NCBI RefSeq assembly: GCF_000964225.1
Contig: NZ_BAMZ01000027.1
Location: forward strand, 124,001 to 188,000
Origin: Acetobacter syzygii
Lineage (GTDB): Bacteria; Pseudomonadota; Alphaproteobacteria; Acetobacterales; Acetobacteraceae
Direction of reading: 5' to 3'
Length of the DNA stretch: 64,000 nt
This document shows positions 35,827 through 44,360 of the stretch, piece after piece. Under the pieces are notes generated by a model. The model was not told the origin of the DNA. It made no database searches and saw only the letters and a list, made by a program, of their open reading frames with translations. A program made the position numbers and the translations under genes. Within the stretch, counting starts at the first letter, position 1, and every line of letters starts with the position of its first letter.

Positions 35827-37098
35827 ATGTTTGACAGAGTGAAAAATATTGTTCCCTATCATCAACATCAAGCATTGGGAGCTAGTATTGGGAATTTTCT
35901 AGAGTTTTATAATTTTATTATATACGCTTTTTTTGCTCCCATGATTGGAGAAGTTTTTTTTTCTGCGCATAACCCGATGGTATCGCTTATTTGCGCGTTG
36001 CTAACATTTTCTGCTGGGTATATTGCCCGCCCTCTTGGTTCTGTTTACTTTGGATTTTATGTTGAGAAACATGGATCAGCTGCCACACTTAGTTTAACAT
36101 TTATTCTTATGGGAATTTCCTCCCTATTCCTGGTATTAACACCAGGTGTTAATACTATAGGGTATGCAGCACCTATTTTAGTCGTTGTTGCACGGGTTGT
36201 GCAAGGTTTTTCGGAAGGTGGAGATGTTGGTCCATCGACAGATCTACTGTTTTCTCAGATAGGGAAACGTTACCGTTCTGCTTATATTATTATGCAGCCT
36301 GCGACACAATATATAGCCTCTTTTTGTGGTGTTTTTGTTGGGTTAATTTTATCACTCATACTTTCAAAAGAGAGTTTGTATTCTTGGGGATGGAGGATAC
36401 CATTTGCAATGGGGATTCTTATTGTACCTGTCGGGTTTTGGATTCGCTCATCTATTCCTCAAGACATTCCTCTCAAAAAAGTAAAAAAATCGCAAAAAAG
36501 GAAAGTAGGGAGTTTTTTTGCGATTAACATGTTTATATATGTCGCAAGTGGTTCTGTTCTTACTTATATTAGAACGTTTGGCGTTAGTTATGCGGTTAAT
36601 GTTCTAGGATTGCCGACAACTGTAGCAATGGCTGCCATGAGTATTGGTCTGTTATTGGGTATTCTGGGAATGCTGATTAGCATGAATCTTCATGCTAAAA
36701 TTCCTGCAAAGAAAATTCTTCTGTCCTTGAATCTAATTCAGGTCCTCTCTCTCTATCCTGCATATTATTATGCAACACATTTATCAGGTATAATAAGTCA
36801 GATTGTTCTAAATACTGTTCTATTCCTTCCTGCTGGCTTGATGGCAACGACAGTTTGGAGTTTAATATTGGAGTCATTGCCAACAGAAAATAGATCTCTG
36901 GTTTATGGTATTACATACACGTTAGCTGTTTGCTTGTTTGGTGGTGTAACACAGCCTATTGTAGCATGGTTAATTGCTCATACGGGTAGTGTGATGATAC
37001 CAGCATATGTTGGTACAGGAGCATCCATTATTGGAAGTTTATCCTTGCTGCATTTGAATTTTAAATATTCAAATGCAAAGAATAGTGTTTTTCCATGA
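35827..37098 (+). CDS. MFS transporter, metabolite:H+ symporter (MHS) type
   Basis: A carrier of about 423 residues resembling ProP, KgtP and citrate symporters. The first helix region GASIGNFLEFYNFIIYAFFAP is the diagnostic MHS motif (compare GN.lE.yDf.iYg..a), followed by GYIARPLGSVYFGFY and VQGFSEGGDVG. The start at 35827 is used because GAGG precedes it by 7 bases. Last gene of the A+T-rich unit; it would carry the imported acyl-amino acid, or a product, across the inner membrane. Confidence 0.87.
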   Translation: MFDRVKNIVPYHQHQALGASIGNFLEFYNFIIYAFFAPMIGEVFFSAHNPMVSLICALLTFSAGYIARPLGSVYFGFYVEKHGSAATLSLTFILMGISSLFLVLTPGVNTIGYAAPILVVVARVVQGFSEGGDVGPSTDLLFSQIGKRYRSAYIIMQPATQYIASFCGVFVGLILSLILSKESLYSWGWRIPFAMGILIVPVGFWIRSSIPQDIPLKKVKKSQKRKVGSFFAINMFIYVASGSVLTYIRTFGVSYAVNVLGLPTTVAMAAMSIGLLLGILGMLISMNLHAKIPAKKILLSLNLIQVLSLYPAYYYATHLSGIISQIVLNTVLFLPAGLMATTVWSLILESLPTENRSLVYGITYTLAVCLFGGVTQPIVAWLIAHTGSVMIPAYVGTGASIIGSLSLLHLNFKYSNAKNSVFP

Positions 37099-37435
37099 TA
37101 ATATATTATGTCTAGGCAACTGGGCAGACACTCGTGGTTAACAATAGAAAATGATGCATTTTATGGAGTTAACTATGATAAAAAGGTGATTTTAAAAAGA
37201 GAGACACGAAATAATGTTTAAAAACATTCCGGTGTAGGCGTGCATGACCTAATATAGTTTGAAATACTTTTTATGGTTCATTATTCCCATTGTAATATTT
37301 TCTATCATGCAGTTCATTCTAGGTTTGTATTGAGAAAAACAATGAAAAAACGAATAAGGAATAAGGTCTTTTCTGAATTTATTCTTTTTAAATAAGATGC
37401 TGATACCTTAATACATCATAAGTGAGGTATTTTTG

Positions 37436-38025
37436 CTGTCTGAGCGCCAGATGAAGCGGATTGCGCCATTTTTCCCTCTGGCGCACGGAGTGCCACGCGT
37501 GGGTGACCGGCGTGTTCTGAGCGGGATCGTCTATGTAATCCGTAACGGTCTTCAGTGAAAAGACGCTTCGAAAGCGTATGGTCCGCACAAGACTTTATAC
37601 AACCGCTTTATTCGGTAGAGTCGCCAGGATGTCTTTGACAGGGTATTTGTGATCCTGACAGAACAGGCAGGCTTGTGAAGCGTCTGACTGCGAGGCTGGT
37701 CAGTGACATCAGAGGTGCAGACGTGCTTCTGGTAGACCTTCCTGATGAGACAGAAGAAATCATTGGGGACAGAGGCTACGACGGCAACCAGATCAGGTTA
37801 TCACTTGCAGAACGTAATATCACAGCCTGTATTCCGCCGAAGAAGAACGGGAAATCAAAGCCATCTTACGACTGGCACCTGTATAAAAAGCGCCACCTCA
37901 TCGAAAACATGTTCGCAAAGCTGAAAAACTGGCGACGTGTTCCAACCAGATACGACGGCTTTGCTCATACATTCATGTCCGCAATCCACATCGTAGCAAG
38001 CGTCATCTTCTACCTCAAAGAATAA
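37436..38025 (+). pseudogene. IS5-family insertion sequence remnant (orfA/orfB)
   Basis: The first part reads as orfA (ERQMKRIAPFFPLAHG, then DRRVLSGIVYVIRNGLQ) but conserved Trp codons have become stops: TGA after NGLQ and TAG after NRFIR. The middle, including the usual MIDATHLKAHR region, is deleted near 37670. The rest is an open 116-residue orfB end (GDRGYDGNQIRLSLAERN, later RHLIENMFAKLKNWRRV with the catalytic Glu region). It cannot encode an active transposase. It marks the right edge of the A+T-rich block. The 340 bases before it are A+T-rich and empty. Confidence 0.85.
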
Positions 38026-38548
38026 GTCCTGAGCCTAGCAATCGGATATAGTGGAGACTGAATTGCAGCAGAGGTTCTTCTTGCAAAATGTGATGGCTAG
38101 TTTAGCGTTCTTGGTGGTTTTTTGCCATAATTGACCTTTGAGTTGTCTGATGTTTTGCCGCCACGCCCACTTCTGCCACTTGCTTAGGTAGGCCAGGAAA
38201 GGGTGGCCAACGTAATCGCATTAATTCAAGTTCTATAATCTTATTCTGTGGGGGTGGGGTTGCATCCGACGTGGGAGACGGCTGGTTTGTGGAGTGAATG
38301 GTGTTTCAGGAGGTATGAAGGAACGTCAATTTCTGATTCTGTCCTCACGATCTCCCTGTTTTCGGCCACTGTAGAACGCCTGTAAGGGGAAATTGCCCCT
38401 GCTTGCGTGTACGATGCGGCCACTGTTACACTCACTGTGCCGTCAGGTCAGCTTTTGCGGGTGTGGTTTGCGGGTGGACGCTGCCGGTAGCGGTCTGTAA
38501 GAATTTGCAGAATAGACGCTTGTTCATACCGTATTTCGGGAGCAGTCA
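38026..38548. other. Non-coding region upstream of pgm
   Basis: About 520 bases between the IS5 remnant and phosphoglucomutase hold no recognisable gene. A minus-strand 64-codon frame at 38241-38435 has no signature. The pgm promoter should be here. Confidence 0.5.
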
Positions 38549-40216
38549 ATGCCCACTATTAGCCCATTTGCAGGCAAACCAGTCGACCCAGATCGCCTTG
38601 TCAATATCGACGTCCTGCTCGATGCTTATTATACTCATAAGCCTGATCCAGCTTTGGCAACGCAGTGTGTAGCGTTTGGCACATCGGGTCATCGAGGATC
38701 TTCTTTAACGACCAGTTTTAATGAAAATCATATTCTATCGATCAGTCAGGCGATTGCTGATTACCGCAAAGGAGCTGGTATTACCGGGCCGCTGTTTATA
38801 GGCATTGATACCCATGCTCTGTCACGACCGGCGCTGAACTCTGCGTTGGAAGTATTCGCGGCAAATGGGGTTGAAGTCCGCATTGATGCTCAGGATGGTT
38901 ATACTCCTACGCCTGTTATTTCCCACGCAATCCTGACTTATAACAGCAATCGCACGAATGATCTGGCTGATGGTGTGGTTATTACACCATCGCATAATCC
39001 TCCGGAAGATGGCGGATACAAGTATAATCCTCCTCATGGTGGCCCGGCGGATACTGATATTACTAAAGTCGTGGAAAGTGCAGCTAACACTTACATGGTC
39101 CGGAGCATGGAAGGTGTAAAGCGTATCAGCCTTGCAGAGGCATTGAAGGCACCTACCACCAAACGCTATGATTACATTACCCCATATGTGAATGATTTGG
39201 CTGCCGTGGTGGATATGGATGTTATCCGTGAATCCGGTATTTCCATTGGTATCGACCCCCTTGGTGGTGCCGCAGTGGATTACTGGCAGCCTATTATCGA
39301 CAAATATGGCATTAATGCCACGATTGTCAGCAAGGAAGTGGATCCGACTTTTCGCTTTATGACGGCTGATTGGGACGGAAAGATCCGTATGGATTGTTCA
39401 TCTCCGTATGCGATGGCCCGTTTGGTCAAGATGAAAGACAAGTTCGACATTGCCTTTGCGAATGATACGGATGCCGACCGCCATGGTATTGTGTCAGGCC
39501 AGTATGGGCTTATGAACCCCAATCATTATCTAGCTGTTGCCATTGAATATCTGTTCAATAACCGTGAACATTGGAGCGTTGGTGCGTCCGTTGGCAAAAC
39601 GGTGGTCAGTAGCAGTATGATCGATCGCGTAGCTGAGGAAATTGGTCGTAAGTTGGTGGAAGTGCCTGTCGGCTTCAAATGGTTCGTTGAAGGTTTGTAC
39701 AACGGCACATTGGGGTTTGGTGGAGAAGAAAGCGCAGGTGCATCTTTCCTGCGCCGTGCGGGCACGGTGTGGAGCACGGACAAGGACGGTATTATCCTTG
39801 GTTTGTTAGCTGCGGAGATGACGGCTCGTACCAAGCGTACCCCTGGAGCCGCGTATGAAGATATGACCAGACGCCTTGGTACGCCATATTACGCACGGAT
39901 TGATGCTCCGGCCGACCCGGAGCAGAAAGCTATTCTGAAAAACCTATCTCCTGAACAGATTGGTATGTCTGAACTGGCTGGTGAGCCGATTATTGACACT
40001 TTAACCAATGCGCCGGGCAATGGTGCGGCCATTGGTGGGTTGAAAGTTTCAGCCAGAAATGGCTGGTTTGCTGCGCGCCCTTCTGGCACGGAAAATGTCT
40101 ATAAAATCTATGCTGAAAGCTTCAAGAGCGAAGCTCATCTCAAGGTGATTCAAACTGAAGCGCAAGATGCGATTTCCGCCTTGTTTGCCAAGATGGTAAA
40201 GCAGAAGACAGGCTGA
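38549..40216 (+). CDS. pgm: Phosphoglucomutase (alpha-D-glucose type)
   Basis: A 555-residue phosphohexomutase with all four family loops: the phosphoserine loop [11 protein letters not shown] near residue 145, the metal loop DTDADRHG near 310, the sugar loop GGEESAG near 390, and the phosphate loop RPSGTEN near 525. Length and [10 protein letters not shown] at the N-terminus match the bacterial Pgm type. It interconverts glucose-1-phosphate and glucose-6-phosphate, feeding UDP-glucose for polysaccharide or cellulose synthesis. GGGAG lies 6 bases before the ATG. It stands alone, followed by a strong hairpin, and is probably core genome between two accessory blocks. Confidence 0.96.
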   Translation: MPTISPFAGKPVDPDRLVNIDVLLDAYYTHKPDPALATQCVAFGTSGHRGSSLTTSFNENHILSISQAIADYRKGAGITGPLFIGIDTHALSRPALNSALEVFAANGVEVRIDAQDGYTPTPVISHAILTYNSNRTNDLADGVVITPSHNPPEDGGYKYNPPHGGPADTDITKVVESAANTYMVRSMEGVKRISLAEALKAPTTKRYDYITPYVNDLAAVVDMDVIRESGISIGIDPLGGAAVDYWQPIIDKYGINATIVSKEVDPTFRFMTADWDGKIRMDCSSPYAMARLVKMKDKFDIAFANDTDADRHGIVSGQYGLMNPNHYLAVAIEYLFNNREHWSVGASVGKTVVSSSMIDRVAEEIGRKLVEVPVGFKWFVEGLYNGTLGFGGEESAGASFLRRAGTVWSTDKDGIILGLLAAEMTARTKRTPGAAYEDMTRRLGTPYYARIDAPADPEQKAILKNLSPEQIGMSELAGEPIIDTLTNAPGNGAAIGGLKVSARNGWFAARPSGTENVYKIYAESFKSEAHLKVIQTEAQDAISALFAKMVKQKTG

Positions 40217-40266
40217 TTTTGATTTAACTTTCCTTGCTCTATCATGCCAGCAGGGATTGGCTTCAC

Positions 40267-40299
40267 GCTTCCATTTTTCAGATTATGAAAAATGGAAGC
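40267..40299. terminator. Strong bidirectional hairpin after pgm
   Basis: A perfect 14-bp stem GCTTCCATTTTTCA / TGAAAAATGGAAGC with a 5-base loop lies between the converging pgm and FAD-oxidase genes. Confidence 0.8.
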
Positions 40300-40378
40300 A
40301 TAAAATTAATATTTATTGGGAATGACTACGCTCTTTTCTGAAATATTTTGAGGCGTGTGAGTAAAGCGTAGTGATCAA

Positions 40379-41653
40379 TTAAAGAAGCTTTTCCACACGA
40401 TCCTGTAAGCGGCCAAGCCAGATACGTCCTGCCACGCCGATTTTCCAAAATGCATGGGCAGGAATGGGCTGCACAGGTGTAATGGGAAAAAGCGGCTCTG
40501 CTTTATTTTGTAACCACAAGGCAATTTCCCGCCCCATTACGGTTGCCAAAGCAACGCCCCGGCCATTGTAGCCCAACACAGACAGAAAACCGGGTGCTGG
40601 TTCATGCCAGTGCGGGTAGTGGTCAAGTGTTATGGCGAGTTGGCCATTCCATCCATGGGTCCATTGTACGCTTTTAAGTTCTGGCCACATTGCGCAGGCT
40701 CGGTCAACGAGGTGTGGAAAACTGGCAGCGTTGTGCGCTGGATGAGAATAGGAACGCCCTCCCATAAGAAAACGACCGGATGTATCAACCCGGTAATATG
40801 TAGTAATCTGCCCAAGTTCGTATAGAACTTCGTGTTGTGCAAGAATACGTTGGCGCAAGGACTGAGGGAGAGGTTCTGTTGCGACAATGCTGCTATAGAC
40901 GGGCACAATGGAACGGCGCAGTTTGTTCCACAATGTTCCAGTATATCCGTTGGTGGCCATAACGACTTTTTTGGCGATAACACTGCCATGTCGGGTATTA
41001 ATAAGCCATTTTCCGTTTGATTGACTGACGGATATAACATGGCTGTTTGCGTAAATACGCGCTCCTTCATTTATGGCGGCAGTTGCTAACCCTTGTGTGT
41101 AAGCTAATGGGTCCAGTTGCCCTCCACGCATGTCCAGCATCCCGCCGGGATATAGGGAGGTGCCTGTGCGTTCGTGCATGGCATTGGCATCCAGCCACTG
41201 GACGGAACCACCACGCAGGCTACATTGTTCCATCAAGCTTTTCAAAGATGCTAATTGCGAGGTGGCTGTTGCTGCCCGAATGGTGCCGCCGCGTTTGGCG
41301 TTGCACTTCAAACTATAATGAGTGATCAAATCAAACACGAGATCTGGTGCATTCCAGGCCAGGTTGACCAATCTGGTTCCACGTTCAGGGCCAAAATCGG
41401 CTTCAACCTCGTCAGGTGTCGGTTTGAGGCCAGGGTTAACCTGCCCGCCATTGCGGCCAGAAGCACCATAGCCGGGCGTATGGCTTTCTAATACAACGGT
41501 GGAAACACCCTCGCGTGCCAGATGGAGGGCTGTGGAAATACCGGTAAGCCCTCCTCCTATAATGGCAACATCGGCATATGTCTGTTTGCAGAGATAAGGC
41601 CATGTTGGTGTGGGAGTATCATCTGTCTCGTAAAGACTTCCAATATCGGACAT
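40379..41653 (-). CDS. FAD-dependent amine/amino-acid oxidase (PuuB/DadA-like)
   Basis: A 424-residue flavoprotein of the DAO family. The ADP-binding motif VAIIGGGLTGISTALHLA is at residues 29-46, followed by GYGASGRNGGQVNPG, a pattern of gamma-glutamylputrescine oxidases, and a C-terminal FLSVLGYNGRGVALATVMG. It would oxidise an amine or amino acid to the imine/aldehyde with release of ammonia or a smaller amine. Beside it are an XRE-cupin regulator, an aldehyde dehydrogenase and an APC permease, the same kinds of proteins as in the Puu putrescine pathway, although the glutamate-putrescine ligase PuuA is absent. It follows the lipase gene by 43 bp on the same strand. Confidence 0.85.
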   Translation of the reverse strand: MSDIGSLYETDDTPTPTWPYLCKQTYADVAIIGGGLTGISTALHLAREGVSTVVLESHTPGYGASGRNGGQVNPGLKPTPDEVEADFGPERGTRLVNLAWNAPDLVFDLITHYSLKCNAKRGGTIRAATATSQLASLKSLMEQCSLRGGSVQWLDANAMHERTGTSLYPGGMLDMRGGQLDPLAYTQGLATAAINEGARIYANSHVISVSQSNGKWLINTRHGSVIAKKVVMATNGYTGTLWNKLRRSIVPVYSSIVATEPLPQSLRQRILAQHEVLYELGQITTYYRVDTSGRFLMGGRSYSHPAHNAASFPHLVDRACAMWPELKSVQWTHGWNGQLAITLDHYPHWHEPAPGFLSVLGYNGRGVALATVMGREIALWLQNKAEPLFPITPVQPIPAHAFWKIGVAGRIWLGRLQDRVEKLL

Positions 41654-41696
41654 CCATTACTCCTCGGCTGGCAAGCCATATGGGTTCAATGTCGGT

Positions 41697-42959
41697 TTAG
41701 AAAGCGCCACAATTACCGACAAAAGGTTTGTGTGCGAATCTATCTTTTATCCAGTTGATCTGATCCTGAACGGACTGGGTCATTGTAGGGTCATGATCAA
41801 GGCCTGGGTAGAGGTGGAAAAAAAGCGAAACTCCATTTTTGCAGCTTTTAACAGCAGTCTTGCGCACACCCTCTGGCGGGACGGAAGTATCTCCACCACC
41901 GGTCAGGACCATCATTGGTCCTTGTACAGGGCTGGTGCCAATTTCATTTTCTGCCAGCATTCTGCGGACAACGGGAAGATTGGTCCAGCCTGGTTGCATG
42001 ATCTGGGATGATGTTTGGCTGGAGTAAGCTGCATATCCCGCGTACCAGCAGCCAGAAGAGGCTATAAGTGGGTAATGTTCGTATCCTGCAGGGGTAAGGG
42101 CCGTATGTACATCAAAAGTCGGATAACGTGCCTGTAAGCCAAAGGCCACCATAGGGAAATAAAAAGGTGCTCCTTTTTCTTTGGGAAGAGGATCTATGAA
42201 ATCCAGCATATTGATTGTGCCGGAAACAGAAACTGTTCCAAGATAATGCTTGTTTTTTGCCTCTTTTTCCAATTCCGCCACACTCCAGGAGGCCATGCCT
42301 CCTTGTGAGTGACCATCAGATACCCAGTCTTTGGCAAGCTGCGGGAATGCTGATTGTGCTGCGGCTACCGCGTAAATAACATCATACGCTTGGGCTAGCT
42401 TGTTCATATACTGGTGTGCGCCTGATGTGCCTAAGCCGTGGTAGTCTGTTGCAACAACTGCAAGACCAGATTTTGGAAATTCAAAAAGTCCTTCATTACC
42501 ATAATATAGATTTTTCATGCGTGATGGTGCACAGGATTGAGCTACGCCGCTTGTACCATGTGCCCATGCGACAAGCGGCCATCCACCAGATGGTTGTGTT
42601 CCTGTAGGCAGCAAAACAACGGCTGAAGATATAACGTCCTGCTTTTCAGCATCAAGAGAGTGATAAAGTATGCGCCATGCGATAATTCCATCTGGAAGAG
42701 TATAGTTATTTGCCCGTTCTATACGAATTACGGCTCCCGGCCATGTTTGATTGTTTTGTACAGAGAGCGGTGATGTGTAAAAAGGTGAATCAGGCAAAGT
42801 CGTCTGATGCTCGTAAGCAAGAGCATCCGAAATATTTGTGAAAAGATGACTTTGTGCCATGCTTGGTATATAAATGGCGAGAGATGTGGTAAGACTGACT
42901 GTTGTGTACAGGGAAAGTTTTTTGAATATATCAATTGTTTTTATAAATGAAAAATTCAT
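41697..42959 (-). CDS. Secretory lipase-family alpha/beta hydrolase
   Basis: A 420-residue exported hydrolase. A signal peptide (core TTVSLTTSLAIYIPSMAQS) precedes a domain like the LIP secretory lipases. The triad is visible: nucleophile Ser in SDGHSQGGMA, Asp in GGGDTSVPPEG, His in YPGLDHDPTM. It would cut esters outside the cytoplasm. It is first in a two-gene unit with the FAD amine oxidase, and one of the two identical regulator-type palindromes (43138-43153) lies upstream. Co-expression of an esterase with an amine oxidase suggests that the natural substrate is an ester carrying an amine, but this is inference. Confidence 0.82.
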   Translation of the reverse strand: MNFSFIKTIDIFKKLSLYTTVSLTTSLAIYIPSMAQSHLFTNISDALAYEHQTTLPDSPFYTSPLSVQNNQTWPGAVIRIERANNYTLPDGIIAWRILYHSLDAEKQDVISSAVVLLPTGTQPSGGWPLVAWAHGTSGVAQSCAPSRMKNLYYGNEGLFEFPKSGLAVVATDYHGLGTSGAHQYMNKLAQAYDVIYAVAAAQSAFPQLAKDWVSDGHSQGGMASWSVAELEKEAKNKHYLGTVSVSGTINMLDFIDPLPKEKGAPFYFPMVAFGLQARYPTFDVHTALTPAGYEHYPLIASSGCWYAGYAAYSSQTSSQIMQPGWTNLPVVRRMLAENEIGTSPVQGPMMVLTGGGDTSVPPEGVRKTAVKSCKNGVSLFFHLYPGLDHDPTMTQSVQDQINWIKDRFAHKPFVGNCGAF

Positions 42960-43137
42960 TTTTCAGGCTCCAGGTTGATATGTTTTTTGGAGAATATTAT
43001 TAAATAACTGCAGTTTATTTTTATATGTTTTTAGTAATTATTTTTCAAATAAAGTAATTTTCTTATTTTAAAAATATCTTCAAGTATCATTGGATGAGAA
43101 AAATTTTTCACAGATAAATGGTTCTGTCAACGATATT

Positions 43138-43153
43138 TTTCATATTTATGAAA
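43138..43153. promoter_or_regulatory. XRE-cupin operator candidate, copy 1
   Basis: TTTCATATTTATGAAA is a perfect 7-2-7 palindrome, repeated exactly 123 bases downstream. It lies about 180 bases before the lipase start on the minus strand, in the divergent region with the XRE-cupin gene. Confidence 0.6.
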
Positions 43154-43260
43154 TAAATTCCTCACATTGGGGAGGTATGCCGAGTAATGACGTATCTCCC
43201 GGTTGTTCACAGGAATTGAGATGCAAAAAGAAAAGATGTGCTCCATGAATCTGGACAAAA

Positions 43261-43276
43261 TTTCATATTTATGAAA
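43261..43276. promoter_or_regulatory. XRE-cupin operator candidate, copy 2
   Basis: An exact second copy of TTTCATATTTATGAAA lies 34 bases before the XRE-cupin start, well placed for autoregulation. The remaining divergent region (42960-43310) is A+T-rich and holds no gene. Confidence 0.65.
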
Positions 43277-43310
43277 TGTATATTATCTGAATCAAGGAAT
43301 GTACAAGATC

Positions 43311-43892
43311 ATGAATTTACTGAGCCTGAGTATGGGTGCGCGTTTGCGTGCGCGTAGAAAGAGCATGGGGTTGTCACTTAAAGATGTGGCAGAACGTGCC
43401 GGGGTTTCGGTTGGTTATCTTAGCCAGATCGAGAGAGATATATCCTCGCCATCAGTGAAGGATCTAATGGAGATTTCACGCAGTCTGGGAGCTTCAGCAA
43501 GCAGTTTTTTTGAGGCTGCTACGCAAGATGCCGTGGATTCGTTTGTGGTTCGGCAAGCACAGAGAAAAATAACTTTTTTTGAAAATGGTCTTACAAAACA
43601 AAAACTCTCTCCTTCTGCCCATGATGGTATGACCATGTCTATGGTCGTGATTGAACCTGGAGGAGGTTCAGGGGAGGTGCTTTATACGCATGACGGTATG
43701 GAAGCTGGTCTGGTCATCAACGGCCAGTTAACATTAGTAATGGAAGATGAGGTTTCTGTACTGAATGAGGGTGATAGCTTCCAGTTTTCTAGCCAGAGAC
43801 CTCACCGATTTTACAATAGTTTTGCTGATGTGACCCGGGTTATCTGGGTCAATGTAGGGGCAAAAAACAAAGCCGACAAAGGCGTCTTCTAA
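43311..43892 (+). CDS. XRE-family regulator with cupin domain (PuuR-like)
   Basis: A protein of about 193 residues. The N-terminal helix-turn-helix (MGARLRARRKSMGLSLKDVA, then GYLSQIERDISSPSVKDL) spans residues 8-60, and a C-terminal double-stranded beta-helix cupin domain (LYTHDGMEAGLVINGQLTL, then EGDSFQFSSQRPHRFYN) spans 110-185. Such XRE-cupin proteins, for example PuuR, control polyamine and amino-acid catabolism by binding a small molecule in the cupin. AAGGA is 12 bases before this ATG; a start at 43299 is possible. Two identical palindromes lie upstream. It probably regulates the divergent lipase-amine oxidase unit and perhaps the nearby aldehyde dehydrogenase and permease. Confidence 0.88.
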   Translation: MNLLSLSMGARLRARRKSMGLSLKDVAERAGVSVGYLSQIERDISSPSVKDLMEISRSLGASASSFFEAATQDAVDSFVVRQAQRKITFFENGLTKQKLSPSAHDGMTMSMVVIEPGGGSGEVLYTHDGMEAGLVINGQLTLVMEDEVSVLNEGDSFQFSSQRPHRFYNSFADVTRVIWVNVGAKNKADKGVF

Positions 43893-44077
43893 TGTTGGGT
43901 GATAGATGCAGCAGAATGCGATTCAAGGCTTAAGCTTCTATAAGCTGCTCCACGGTGAGGTATCATGGCAAAAGACGTTGTTTTGCTGTTGGACGGCGCA
44001 TAGCTCGAGCCGTTGTGGGAGCGTAGTTCGGAGCAAGCGCTCGTTCCCATAATCAGCAACATGGCGAGTAATCTCAT
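43889..44077 (-). CDS. Possible small lipoprotein
   Basis: A 62-codon frame starts MRLLAMLLIMGTSACSEL, a short signal peptide ending in a lipobox-like SAC, then a polar Ser-rich tail. AGGA lies about 11 bases before the ATG. It converges on the XRE-cupin gene and overlaps its stop by a few bases. There is no homology I recognise, and it could be chance. The rest of 44078-44360 holds only a hairpin. Confidence 0.35.
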   Translation of the reverse strand: MRLLAMLLIMGTSACSELRSHNGSSYAPSNSKTTSFAMIPHRGAAYRSLSLESHSAASITQH

Positions 44078-44280
44078 GAAATGGCGATCCTAGATCGGAA
44101 GAACGCAGAAGATACCCAACATATAACATTACGAAATCAGAACAACAATGTGTTTGAACTGATATGCAAGGTTATGATGAATTAAATTTTTAGGAGTTGC
44201 CTTAATTTTAGGTCTGAGATTGTACCCGTAAAAAACTTTGCAGGCAGAAATGTTATTTGCGATACGCATTATACGCAGGC

Positions 44281-44309
44281 GTGCAGTGGGGGGGAGGCAG
44301 CCACTGCAC
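44281..44309 (-). terminator. Hairpin downstream of aldehyde dehydrogenase
   Basis: GTGCAGTGG / CCACTGCAC is a perfect 9-bp G+C-rich stem with an 11-base loop, beyond the aldehyde dehydrogenase stop on the minus strand. No U-tract follows, so termination is uncertain. Confidence 0.4.
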
Positions 44310-44360
44310 TGGATGTCAGTTTAGAATATCTCTGTCATGAATATTCAGGATAATGTTTTC

